Notes under the pieces: generated by a model
Told to the model about the DNA's origin: nothing
The model's input: only the letters and a program-made list of their open reading frames with translations
The model's database searches: none
Translations under genes and position numbers: made by a program
Part shown: piece by piece, positions 28,167-36,504 of the stretch
Numbering within the stretch: the stretch's first letter is position 1
How the letters are laid out: every line of letters starts with the position of its first letter
Origin: Pelagibacteraceae bacterium AG-359-E06
Lineage (GTDB): Bacteria > Pseudomonadota > Alphaproteobacteria > Pelagibacterales > Pelagibacteraceae
Assembly (NCBI GenBank): GCA_003280495.1
Contig: QCET01000001.1
Location: 41,301-105,300 of the forward strand
DNA: 64,000 bases
Reading direction: 5' to 3'

Positions 28167-28787
28167 ATGAATATCAATATCCTTAGAAGATTTATTATAA
28201 TTTGTGCTGTTTCAACGTTTGTCATGTTTACTTTTTGGGCAGTTTATAAATCTTTTGTTAACAGACCACTTGGAGATTACGAGACAGAAGTATGCGACAA
28301 CAGATTAAAAGATAAAATGTGGGACAAAGCAATAAAAGCTGCAAACGAAGCATTAATTAAAAATCCTGAGCATCGTGGAGCTATGATGTGCGAGGCAATA
28401 GCAAATATTAATAAAAAAGAATATGATTTAGCTTCAAAACAGTTGTCTAATTTAATTGTCTTTTTAAATAAAACTTTAGTCGACGATGATTTAACTGGAA
28501 GAGGAACGTTAGCAGCTGCCTATGCAAACAGAGGCATAATAAAAGATAGAAAAGGAGATTATGAAGGGGCGCTTAAAGATTATATAAAATCTTTAGAAAC
28601 AGACTCAGAAGCCGTGGAAGGTCCTGGACTAGGTGAGAAAATTTTATATATGATTAATAAACCTTCCTCTATTAGAAAAAGAGCTCAATACATTTATGAA
28701 CAATTAAAGTTACCAGAGGAAGAGAGAGTATTAAGCGTTCCTGATCGTGATAAGGAGCAGATAATGCATAAGCCTGGTAAACTCTAA
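28167..28787 (+). CDS. Membrane-anchored TPR-like protein
   Basis: A 206-residue protein with an N-terminal anchor (FIIICAVSTFVMFTFWAVYK). A periplasmic or cytoplasmic helical part follows with TPR-like repeats: WDKAIKAANEALIKNPEHRGAMM, YDLASKQLSNLIVFLN, and AYANRGIIKDRKGDYEGALKDYIKSL. Two paired cysteines (VCDNR and MMCEA) could bridge if exported. Likely a scaffold with its 77-aa neighbour; function unknown. Confidence 0.75.
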   Translation: MNINILRRFIIICAVSTFVMFTFWAVYKSFVNRPLGDYETEVCDNRLKDKMWDKAIKAANEALIKNPEHRGAMMCEAIANINKKEYDLASKQLSNLIVFLNKTLVDDDLTGRGTLAAAYANRGIIKDRKGDYEGALKDYIKSLETDSEAVEGPGLGEKILYMINKPSSIRKRAQYIYEQLKLPEEERVLSVPDRDKEQIMHKPGKL

Positions 28788-28984
28788 AAAGAAATAACTT
28801 TCAAAATATCTTTAAATAATACTAAAAAAAAATAAACTCCGGCTATACAACCAAATAATAATCTAACCCAATCAGACTCACCGTCTGGTCTTCTAAATGT
28901 TAGTCCATGATATGCAATTGCTGCAGTAACAATTAAAAAAATGATATTTACAAGATTTTCGTACTCTTTTGGTATGTCAAACAT
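28784..28984 (-). CDS. Small two-helix membrane protein, unknown
   Basis: A 66-residue protein with hydrophobic stretches IIFLIVTAAIAYHGLTF and LLFGCIAGVYFFLVLF, separated by a charged RRPDGESDW loop. It sits 2 bp after the 172-aa gene and overlaps the TPR gene's end by 4 bp convergently. No family recognised. Confidence 0.6.
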   Translation of the reverse strand: MFDIPKEYENLVNIIFLIVTAAIAYHGLTFRRPDGESDWVRLLFGCIAGVYFFLVLFKDILKVISF

Positions 28985-28986
28985 TT

Positions 28987-29505
28987 TTATTTCTTGTTAT
29001 TATTCTCTTTTTTGTAAAGCTCAGGGTAAATATTTTTCTTTTCAAAATATGGAGGTAATAGTGTTGCTGGTTCATCCACTGTAATTATAGCCAAATAAAA
29101 TGATATTAAAAAGAAAACAGTTATACCTAAAACTGAAAAAATAAATTTAGATAAACCTTTTGATCCTATTGGCTTACCAAATTCGACATCGTAAACATGA
29201 TACTTAGGGTCTTGAGGGTTCAATTTGTTTACTTTATCTAAATGCACTATTTTTCTTGCGTAATGTCTTGCCCAATTAGGTATATTATTACGAATTGTGT
29301 ATCCTCTGAATATATTATCAACCAATGTTTTTGGTAATTCATGACCATGCCACTCTTTATAAGCTAACTGTAAAAATTGAAATTCACCCACTTCTAATTT
29401 ATTAGCAGCTAATAATATTTCAGATTTTTTTGGATTATCATCCCAGTCTGGCTTAAGTAATGTTTGAAAAAAATCTTTCACTAGAATATTATATGTTGAA
29501 ATCAA
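28987..29505 (-). CDS. Single-pass membrane protein, unknown
   Basis: A protein of up to 172 residues. The N-terminal soluble part of about 115 residues contains FLQLAYKEWHGHELPKTLVDNIF and NIPNWARHYARKIVHLDK. It is followed by a membrane segment (FIFSVLGITVFFLISFYLAII) and a short charged tail. The track start is TTG; a GTG at 29481 (MKDFFQTLLKPDW) is an alternative. Divergent from the SDHAF4-like gene. No family recognised. Confidence 0.6.
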   Translation of the reverse strand: MISTYNILVKDFFQTLLKPDWDDNPKKSEILLAANKLEVGEFQFLQLAYKEWHGHELPKTLVDNIFRGYTIRNNIPNWARHYARKIVHLDKVNKLNPQDPKYHVYDVEFGKPIGSKGLSKFIFSVLGITVFFLISFYLAIITVDEPATLLPPYFEKKNIYPELYKKENNNKK

Positions 29506-29515
29506 TATTTTAAAA

Positions 29516-29683
29516 ATGAAAAAAAAATTACAAATAATCGCAGATAGAGCTTTGAAAGAGGCGCAAGATCGAAAAAAAAAGAGGCAAAAACATAAAAAGA
29601 AGACAGAATTAAATGGCCCCTCTAGTCCGGAACCTACAAGATATGGCGACTGGGAAAAAAAAGGTATAACTTACGATTTTTAG
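29516..29683 (+). CDS. SDHAF4-like protein (DUF1674)
   Basis: A 55-residue protein missing from the ORF track. After a lysine-rich N-terminal half, it ends in NGPSSPEPTRYGDWEKKGITYDF. That is the DUF1674/SDHAF4 signature (PEPTRYGDWE..G...DF). In eukaryotes and alphaproteobacteria the family assists flavinylated succinate dehydrogenase assembly. No sdh genes are in the window. The stop is 1 bp from the acs stop. Confidence 0.88.
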   Translation: MKKKLQIIADRALKEAQDRKKKRQKHKKKTELNGPSSPEPTRYGDWEKKGITYDF

Positions 29684-29684
29684 T

Positions 29685-31802
29685 TTACTTGTTTAATCTA
29701 TTATCAATTAAACTTTGAACAACCGTAGGGTCTGCTAATGTTGATGTATCCCCCAAGTTTCCATAATCATTTTCTGCTACTTTTCTCAAAATTCTTCTCA
29801 TTATTTTACCTGATCTGGTTTTTGGTAGACCAGGAGTGAAATGGATCAAATCTGGTTTTGCGACTGGACCAATCATTTTTCTTACTAATTGAATAAGCTC
29901 TGATTTTAATTCTTCTGTGCCTTCCTCGCCTGCTTTAAGCGTCACATAGCAATACAATCCATTTCCTTTAATTTCATGGGGATATCCGACAACAGCAGCT
30001 TCAGCCACTTTTTTGTGTGCAACGAATGCACTTTCAATTTCTGCAGTGCCAAGATTATGACCTGATACTATTATCACATCGTCCACTCTTCCGGTTATCC
30101 AATAGTATCCATCTTTGTCTCTTCTACATCCATCACCTGTAAAGTATTTCCCGTCGACAGTTGAAAAATACGTATCAATAAATCTTTGATGATCACCGTA
30201 TACTGTTCTCATTTGACCAGGCCATGAGTCAGACATACATAATCTACCTTTGCATGCTCCTTTAAGTTCTTTACCTGACTCATCCACTATTGCGGGTTTA
30301 ATTCCATAAAATGGTTTTGTTGCTGAACCTGGTTTTAAATCTATTGCTCCTGGTTGTGGTGATATTAAAATACCGCCAGTTTCTGTTTGCCACCAAGTAT
30401 CCACGATTGGGCACTTTGAATCCCCAACAATTTTATAATACCATAACCATGCTTCTGGGTTTATAGGTTCACCAACAGTACCTAAAAGTCTTAAAGATTT
30501 TCTATTAGACCTTTTTACTAGTTCATCTCCCTCTCTCATCAATGCTCTTAAAGCAGTAGGCGCAGTATAAAATATATTTATATTATGTTTATCACAGACT
30601 TGCCAAAATCTTCCTGCATCGGGATAAGTTGGTAATCCTTCAAAAACAACTGTTGTAGCACCGTTTGCCAATGGTCCGTAAACAATATAACTATGACCTG
30701 TAACCCAACCTACGTCTGCTGTGCACCAGTAAATGTCGCCCTCTTTATAATTAAAAATATATTCATGAGTCATCGAAGCATAGACTATGTAACCACCACT
30801 CGTATGAAGCACACCTTTAGGTTTTCCTGTTGATCCTGAGGTATAAAGAATAAATAACGGGTCTTCCGCGCCCATTTCTTCTGGTTCGCATTCAGTAGAA
30901 GCGTTTTCAGTAATATCGTGATACCAGACGTCAACATTCTCATTCCATTCAACGTCTGCTCCGGTATGTTTCAACACTACGCATTTTTTAACATCCGGAC
31001 ATTTTGTTAAAGCTTCATTTGTTGTTTGCTTCAATGGTATAGGTTTTGCTCCACGAATTGCTTGATCTGCGGTAATTACATATTCAGATTTACAATCTAG
31101 TATTCTTCCAGCTAAGGACTCAGCTGAGAAACCACCAAATACTACCGAGTGTATTGCGCCAATTCTTGCGCAAGCTAGCATCGAGTAAACTGCTTGTGGC
31201 ACCATTGGCATATAAATTGTTACTCTGTCTCCTTTTTTAATACCGATTTCTTTTAAACCGTTTGCGAGTTTACATACTTCATCTTTTAATTCTTGATATG
31301 TAATATTTTTTGAGACATTTGGATCGTCTCCCTCAAAAATTATAGCGGTATCGTTAGCTTTTTTAGGTAAATGTCTATCAATACAATTGTATGCTACGTT
31401 TAAGGTTCCATCGTAAAACCATTTTATGTCAACTTTTTCTTTACTATAGGTAACATCCTTGATTTGAGAGTAAGGTTTTATCCAATCAATTCTTTTTCCA
31501 TGTTTTTCCCAGAATTTTTCGTTATCTGAAACTGACTCCTCATACATTTTTTTGTAAGAACTTTGGTTTACCAACCCCTTTTTCTTCCATTCGGGAAAAA
31601 CTTTAAATACTGGATCTTTGGCGGTTTTAGGTGTGCTTTTTTTTAAAATTGTCTTCTTTTTCTTTTTGATTTTAACTTTTTTTTTCTTAGCTCTTTTTAA
31701 ATTCTTTTTTACCTTTTTCTTTTTCTTTTTTATTCTTTTCTTTTTAATCTTTTTTAACTTTTTTTTCTTTATCTTAGCTTTTTTCTTTTTTTTCTTTGCC
31801 AT
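29685..31802 (-). CDS. acs: Acetyl-CoA synthetase with lysine-rich N-terminal tail
   Basis: A 705-residue AMP-forming ligase making acetyl-CoA from acetate, ATP and CoA. Motifs are [52 protein letters not shown] and [11 protein letters not shown] with the catalytic, acetylatable Lys. The normal enzyme begins near [12 protein letters not shown]. Before it lies a tail of about 60 residues with 35 Lys in the first 50. The start at 31802 has an upstream AGGGGTGA ribosome site, so the tail is likely translated. Confidence 0.95.
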   Translation of the reverse strand: MAKKKKKKAKIKKKKLKKIKKKRIKKKKKKVKKNLKRAKKKKVKIKKKKKTILKKSTPKTAKDPVFKVFPEWKKKGLVNQSSYKKMYEESVSDNEKFWEKHGKRIDWIKPYSQIKDVTYSKEKVDIKWFYDGTLNVAYNCIDRHLPKKANDTAIIFEGDDPNVSKNITYQELKDEVCKLANGLKEIGIKKGDRVTIYMPMVPQAVYSMLACARIGAIHSVVFGGFSAESLAGRILDCKSEYVITADQAIRGAKPIPLKQTTNEALTKCPDVKKCVVLKHTGADVEWNENVDVWYHDITENASTECEPEEMGAEDPLFILYTSGSTGKPKGVLHTSGGYIVYASMTHEYIFNYKEGDIYWCTADVGWVTGHSYIVYGPLANGATTVVFEGLPTYPDAGRFWQVCDKHNINIFYTAPTALRALMREGDELVKRSNRKSLRLLGTVGEPINPEAWLWYYKIVGDSKCPIVDTWWQTETGGILISPQPGAIDLKPGSATKPFYGIKPAIVDESGKELKGACKGRLCMSDSWPGQMRTVYGDHQRFIDTYFSTVDGKYFTGDGCRRDKDGYYWITGRVDDVIIVSGHNLGTAEIESAFVAHKKVAEAAVVGYPHEIKGNGLYCYVTLKAGEEGTEELKSELIQLVRKMIGPVAKPDLIHFTPGLPKTRSGKIMRRILRKVAENDYGNLGDTSTLADPTVVQSLIDNRLNK

Positions 31803-31817
31803 CTGTCACCCCTTTAT

Positions 31818-32237
31818 TTAATTCGATATTTTACCCATCTTACAAATTATTTTCCAGCTTTTTGAATCTATTGGCATCACGGATAATCTTGATTGTTTTA
31901 CTAATGAAATGTGAGAAATGGCCTTATTTGATTTAATATTATGTAAAGTTACCGGGCTCTTAAATCTTTTATAAAACCTTAACTGCACTGCAACAAATCT
32001 CTTTTTTTTATCAGTTGGATCTATAAATGACTCTCTAATTACTTTAACAATTCCTACAATTTCTTTGCCAATGTTAGAGTGATAAAAGAAACAGAGGTCA
32101 CCTTTTTTCATTTTTTTTAAATTATTAGATGCTTGATAATTTCTTACACCGTCCCAAGTAGCTCCAGCAAATCCGCTGTTAATTTGTTGGTCAATAGACC
32201 ATACATCAGGTTCAGATTTCACTAACCAGTACTTCAT
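31818..32237 (-). CDS. EVE domain protein
   Basis: A 139-residue single-domain EVE (DUF55) protein. MKYWLVKSEPDVWSIDQ, TWDGVRNYQASNNLKKMKKGD and FFYHSNIGKEIVGIVKV are the family signatures. EVE domains are related to YTH/PUA and bind modified bases in DNA or RNA. It sits 15 bp upstream of acs on the same strand. The 167-bp gap upstream (32238-32404) shows nothing I can assign. Confidence 0.9.
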   Translation of the reverse strand: MKYWLVKSEPDVWSIDQQINSGFAGATWDGVRNYQASNNLKKMKKGDLCFFYHSNIGKEIVGIVKVIRESFIDPTDKKKRFVAVQLRFYKRFKSPVTLHNIKSNKAISHISLVKQSRLSVMPIDSKSWKIICKMGKISN

Positions 32238-32404
32238 CTAATTGTTTCTCCAATGTTTACGCCATTTTTGAATCATCGGACTTTCATTTTCCTTGGTTTT
32301 TTTCTAACTCGTACTATGCAACGTGCTATACATTTTAATTTATTAATTATCTATTAAAAGTTTGTAAGTTAGGAAAGTTAATTCTATAACTATTAAAACT
32401 TCGA

Positions 32405-32845
32405 TCATCTATATTTCCAATCATCATACCAGTCTTCCCAACTTTCACCTTCGTACTCTGTATTAAGCTTATCAATCATCTCTTGAGAGTACTGCATAGT
32501 TCCAGGAATATTTTGAGGTATATTTTTCCAAATAGGGTCCTCAATTTTATCTTTATTTTTGTTATCTGAATTTTTTTTCATAAAAAACTTCATATAATTT
32601 AAATATATTTCTTCATGGACATTTTTTGGTTTTGCTGTTTTCCAATTTTTAACTGTTTCAATAAACTGTTTGTGTTTGTCATTTTGAGGAGGTGTTTCAG
32701 AATTAATAAGACTATAATAAAAAGTGAAATGTTTTGTTAACAAATCTATGTGAATTTTTTTCCAACCTGATTTTTCTAACTCTGGGACTTCTTTTAGTAA
32801 TCTTTCTTTGAGTTGTTCTTTTTGATTTTTATTCCCCGATGTCAT
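32405..32845 (-). CDS. Unknown soluble protein
   Basis: A 146-residue hydrophilic protein. It has charged helices (QLKERLLKEVPELEKSGW), then HIDLLTKHFTFYYSLINSETPP, and an aromatic, acidic end (EGESWEDWYDDWKYR). No signal peptide or membrane segment. It overlaps the end of the upstream glycine-zipper gene (ATGA), so both are co-translated. I do not recognise it. Confidence 0.65.
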   Translation of the reverse strand: MTSGNKNQKEQLKERLLKEVPELEKSGWKKIHIDLLTKHFTFYYSLINSETPPQNDKHKQFIETVKNWKTAKPKNVHEEIYLNYMKFFMKKNSDNKNKDKIEDPIWKNIPQNIPGTMQYSQEMIDKLNTEYEGESWEDWYDDWKYR

Positions 32846-33507
32846 GAATTATTATTTTTATTTCTAGTTTCTTCGTTTATTTTTTCTTTATAATCTTTTA
32901 TTTTTTGATGTTCAGCTTTTTCAGTTTTATTTTTTTTAAATGCTTTTACACCAAGAAATCCAACAATAGCCCCAACACCCGCTAAAACTATTCCTCCATT
33001 AAGGGCAACACCTATACCAACTATTTTTCCTGCAACACCAAGAGAACCTCCTAATGCAGCTCCAATAGCTCCACCACCTATTGCACCAATTCCTTCTTTA
33101 GTTGCTACTATTCCTGTCGCTTTTCCTACAGGTGATTTTTTTAACTCATAAAGTTTTCGCATAGCTTCTTCTTTTCTAGCTAAAGCTTCTGCTTCTTTTC
33201 TTTGTCTTTCGGCTTTTTCCCTTTCTATTCGTTCTTTTCTTTCTTTTTCAGCGCTAAAGGCAGAAATTATAAAAATAATTAAAATTAAATTTATTATAAT
33301 TGGTCTAACTAAGTTTAAAATTAATCCAATTTTATCACCAGGATATTTAGTTCTAAATTCTAAAAAATTTTCATATTCGTAAGGTATATAAAATGCAGCA
33401 AATATTAATGATATAACAATAAATATAATTGGAACCTTGGGTCCTAGTTTTTCGACTAATTTTCCTATTAGGGTAATTTTTGCAATTTGTCTAATTATCC
33501 AATTCAT
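32842..33507 (-). CDS. Membrane protein with coiled coil and glycine-zipper region, unknown
   Basis: A 221-residue protein. Two N-terminal hydrophobic helices (VPIIFIVISLIFAAFYIPY and IIINLILIIFIISAF) come first. A highly charged KERKERIEREKAERQRKEAEALARKEEAM coiled coil follows. Next is a Gly/Ala-rich segment (IGAIGGGAIGAALGGSLGVAGKIVGIG) and a third hydrophobic stretch, then a basic tail. The glycine-rich part could insert in membranes. Upstream lies the 12-bp repeat array. No family recognised. Confidence 0.65.
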   Translation of the reverse strand: MNWIIRQIAKITLIGKLVEKLGPKVPIIFIVISLIFAAFYIPYEYENFLEFRTKYPGDKIGLILNLVRPIIINLILIIFIISAFSAEKERKERIEREKAERQRKEAEALARKEEAMRKLYELKKSPVGKATGIVATKEGIGAIGGGAIGAALGGSLGVAGKIVGIGVALNGGIVLAGVGAIVGFLGVKAFKKNKTEKAEHQKIKDYKEKINEETRNKNNNS

Positions 33508-33540
33508 CTGATATTAAAATAAATTTAGCACAAATAATCG

Positions 33541-33588
33541 TACCCCACAATGTAACCCACAATGTACCCCACAATGTACCCCACATTT
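33541..33588. repeat. Four tandem 12-bp repeats (taccccacaatg)
   Basis: Units are TACCCCACAATG, TAACCCACAATG, TACCCCACAATG and TACCCCACATTT. They are in perfect 12-bp register and are GC-richer than the surroundings. They lie in the 197-bp gap between the unknown gene pair and tsaD. The rest of that gap holds TTGGTT-TTAAT-AACCAA (33685-33701), a small inverted repeat, and no ORF. Confidence 0.9.
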
Positions 33589-33704
33589 GCTTATTATAAT
33601 TAGGTTCAATCAACATTTCTAATTGCAAAGATAAGGTAAAGGTTGGTGGGAGTCAGTGGAGTCTTATCGATGTATCACAAGTGTTGGTTTTAATAACCAA
33701 TATT

Positions 33705-34781
33705 TCATAATTTTAATCCTGGACCTTTCATGAATGGTGCTTTTGGATCGAGTGGCCATCTTGCCGATGACTCAACATTAAAATTACCTTTACTTTTTTT
33801 TTGATAATGTTTTATACCAGCCCATGCAATCATCGCCGCATTATCGGTACATAATTTTGAAGGTGGAAAAATTATAGCAAAACCTTTTGACCTTGATAAT
33901 TTAATTAAATTATTTCTTATTGATTTATTAGATGCAACACCACCTGCAACAACAAAATTTTTATTTTTTAATTTAGGTTGTAAGTCCAAAAACATGTCCA
34001 TTGCCTTTGAACATTTAATTCTTAATATTTCATTAATCGTTTCCTGAAATGATGCTGCCATATCATATTTACATTTATTATTTTTTACATTTTTTATTTG
34101 CAACATGACTGCTGTCTTTAATCCAGCAAAAGATAAATTACATCCAGATTTATGTAAAATTGGTTTTGGCAATAAATATTTTTTTGGATTTCCCTTTAAG
34201 GACATTTTTTCAATTATTTTACCATTAGGAATATTTGCACCAAGCATCTTTGCGACTTTATCAAATGCTTCACCTAAGGCATCATCAATTGTGGTTCCTA
34301 TTCTTTCGTAATTTCCAAATTTATTTACAGATAGAAATTGAGTATGACCTCCAGAAATAAGCAGTAATAAATATGGGTAAGAAATATCATTTGTGATACC
34401 AGCGCTTAACGCATGCCCCTCTAGATGATTAATACCAAAAAAAGGCTTATCTAAAAATCTTGCTATTGTTTTACCAGCAGTCATTCCAACCATCAGACAA
34501 ACTAAAAGCCCTGGACCCGCAGTTGCAGCAACTCCGTCAATGTCCTTAAATGATTTTTTACTTTTATAAATTGCTTGTTTTATAATTATATCTATTTTAT
34601 CAGCATGAGCTTTTGATGCTAGGTCCGGAACTACACCGCCAAATTTTTTATGAATTTTAATTTGGCTAGATACAACGTTGGAAAGAATTTTTGCTTTCCC
34701 CTTACTATCTTGCATAACTACTGATGCTGCAGTTTCATCGCAACTTGTTTCAATACCCAAAAATATTAAATTCTTCTTCAT
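33705..34781 (-). CDS. tsaD: tRNA N6-adenosine threonylcarbamoyltransferase
   Basis: A 358-residue ASKHA-fold enzyme that adds threonylcarbamoyl to A37 of ANN-decoding tRNAs. Signatures are LGIETSCDETAASVV, VVPDLASKAHADKI with a His-xxx metal motif, GINHLEGHALSAG, LLISGGHTQFLSV and VVAGGVASNKSIRNNL. Divergent from hemC over a 67-bp gap that contains a small GCGAC-CTCGC-GTCGC inverted repeat at 34787-34801. Confidence 0.97.
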   Translation of the reverse strand: MKKNLIFLGIETSCDETAASVVMQDSKGKAKILSNVVSSQIKIHKKFGGVVPDLASKAHADKIDIIIKQAIYKSKKSFKDIDGVAATAGPGLLVCLMVGMTAGKTIARFLDKPFFGINHLEGHALSAGITNDISYPYLLLLISGGHTQFLSVNKFGNYERIGTTIDDALGEAFDKVAKMLGANIPNGKIIEKMSLKGNPKKYLLPKPILHKSGCNLSFAGLKTAVMLQIKNVKNNKCKYDMAASFQETINEILRIKCSKAMDMFLDLQPKLKNKNFVVAGGVASNKSIRNNLIKLSRSKGFAIIFPPSKLCTDNAAMIAWAGIKHYQKKSKGNFNVESSARWPLDPKAPFMKGPGLKL

Positions 34782-34848
34782 AAAATGCGACCTCGCGTCG
34801 CTGAAATTTAAATATTATTACTACATAAAATAAGATTTAAGTAGCGAA

Positions 34849-35820
34849 ATGTCATTAGTTAATAAAATTATAGTAGGTACTAGAGGCAGTAGATTATCTT
34901 TAGCACAAGCTGAACATTTTAAAGATGAGCTTTTGTTAGCAAATAAAAATTTAAAGCCTACTGACGTAGAAATTAAAGTAATTAAAACATCTGGAGATAA
35001 ATTTAAAACAGAAAACCTGTCTTTAATGGGTGGCAAAGGTCTATTTGTCAAAGAAATTGAAAAAGAATTATTAACTGGTAATATTGATTGTGCAGTTCAT
35101 TCTCTTAAAGACATACCTACATTTGGATCGGAAGAATTAGTTTTAGGTGCATATTTAAAAAGAAAAGATGCAAGAGACGCTTTTATTTCCCCAATAACAA
35201 ACTCTTATAAAGAATTAAAGCCCGGTTCAACGGTTGCTACTTGCTCAGTTAGAAGAATTTCTCAGCTTAAAAGAATAAGAGATGACATTAAAATTGTAAA
35301 TATTAGAGGAAATATTGATACAAGGATAGAAAAATTAAAAGAAGGATTGGTTGACGGACTTGTTCTAGCTTACGCTGGGATTAAAAGACTTGGTTTTCAT
35401 AAGGTAGTTACTGAAATTTTTGATAAAGACGTAATCTTACCTGCTGCTGGGCAAGGAACAATTGTTGTTCAAGTTCGATCAGACAATAAAACCGTTATTA
35501 ATCTTTTAAAATCAGTGAACGATAAAGAAACAGAATTTATATCTATAGCAGAGCGATCATGTTTAGATAAAATAAACGGTGCATGCGATACTCCAATTGG
35601 TGTTAATGCAGTTATTACCGACGATGGAGAAATTTTTTTACGAGCAGAACTATTATCGATAGACGGCAAAAAAAGATACTCCTCACACAAAACAGGCATT
35701 GTAGAAAAATCAAAATTAATCGGATATGATGTTGCTGAAGAAATTTTAGATCAAGCCGGTACTGATTTTATAATCAAGGAGTCTAAACTTGCACATACTA
35801 TTTACAAAAGAGGAAATTGA
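34849..35820 (+). CDS. hemC: Porphobilinogen deaminase (hydroxymethylbilane synthase)
   Basis: A 323-residue enzyme that polymerises four porphobilinogens to hydroxymethylbilane. The signatures are GTRGSRLSLAQAEHF, VHSLKDIPT, CSVRRISQLKRIRDDIKIVNIRGNIDTR, and NGACDTPIGV with the cofactor-binding Cys. Overlapped at its 3' end by hemD, so steps 3 and 4 of tetrapyrrole synthesis are co-translated. Confidence 0.97.
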   Translation: MSLVNKIIVGTRGSRLSLAQAEHFKDELLLANKNLKPTDVEIKVIKTSGDKFKTENLSLMGGKGLFVKEIEKELLTGNIDCAVHSLKDIPTFGSEELVLGAYLKRKDARDAFISPITNSYKELKPGSTVATCSVRRISQLKRIRDDIKIVNIRGNIDTRIEKLKEGLVDGLVLAYAGIKRLGFHKVVTEIFDKDVILPAAGQGTIVVQVRSDNKTVINLLKSVNDKETEFISIAERSCLDKINGACDTPIGVNAVITDDGEIFLRAELLSIDGKKRYSSHKTGIVEKSKLIGYDVAEEILDQAGTDFIIKESKLAHTIYKRGN

Positions 35821-36475
35821 TAAGAGTAGAATAATTAATCTTTCAAAAAAATATAAGATTACTCATTGTCCAATTCTAATTTCTAAAAAAAAAAACTATT
35901 CTAATATTGAATTTGATAAATTTGAGTATTTAATTTTAACAAGCTCAAATTCATTAAAATTTTTGGATTTTTCTAAACCACTAAAGAAATTACAATGTTA
36001 TTGCGTAGGCGATCAAACCGCCAAAATCGCCCGAAATATTGGTTTTAGAAAAGTAATTTCTGGGGGCGGAAATTATAATTCGCTTAAAAATATTTTTTTT
36101 AATTCGGTAGAAAATAAAAAAAAACGAATTTTATATTTGAGGGGCGAATTTATTTCGCATAATTTAGAGAAAGAATTTCAAAATGAAGGATACAATGTTA
36201 CATCAGTGATTAATTATACTTCTCTGATAAACACAGATTTTTCAAATCAAATAGTTCCAATAATAAATAACAATGAAAATAAAACTATTTTTTTGTACTC
36301 TAGAAGATCATCCGATGCATTTGCAAAGCTTATATTAACAAATAACTTATCTAATAAATGTAAATTAATTTGTCTTAGAGTTATCAGTGAAAATGTCCTT
36401 AATCCTTTAAAAAAAATCAAGTGGCAAAATATTAGAATATTTAATATAGGTGATGAAGAATTTTGCCTTGATTAG
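35789..36475 (+). CDS. hemD: Uroporphyrinogen-III synthase
   Basis: A 228-residue protein of the poorly conserved HemD family, which closes hydroxymethylbilane into uroporphyrinogen III. The HILFTKEE start and EYLILTSSNSLKFL, CVGDQTAKIARNIGF and RILYLRGEFISHNLE segments fit the two-domain HemD fold. I keep the TTG start at 35789: AAGGAG lies at ideal distance inside hemC. The 32-bp overlap suggests translational coupling. Confidence 0.85.
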   Translation: MHILFTKEEIDKSRIINLSKKYKITHCPILISKKKNYSNIEFDKFEYLILTSSNSLKFLDFSKPLKKLQCYCVGDQTAKIARNIGFRKVISGGGNYNSLKNIFFNSVENKKKRILYLRGEFISHNLEKEFQNEGYNVTSVINYTSLINTDFSNQIVPIINNNENKTIFLYSRRSSDAFAKLILTNNLSNKCKLICLRVISENVLNPLKKIKWQNIRIFNIGDEEFCLD

Positions 36476-36504
36476 GCCTTTGTAGCAGTATAATTCGTAT
36501 AATT

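Noticed and set aside
31618-31821. 67-aa Phe-rich plus-strand ORF
   Set aside because: It is the antisense of the lysine-rich acs tail (AAA/AAG read as TTT/CTT).
33601-33704. tRNA fragment or attachment site (GGTTCAATC like a T-loop)
   Set aside because: No matching acceptor or T-stem could be paired, and no second copy is found nearby.
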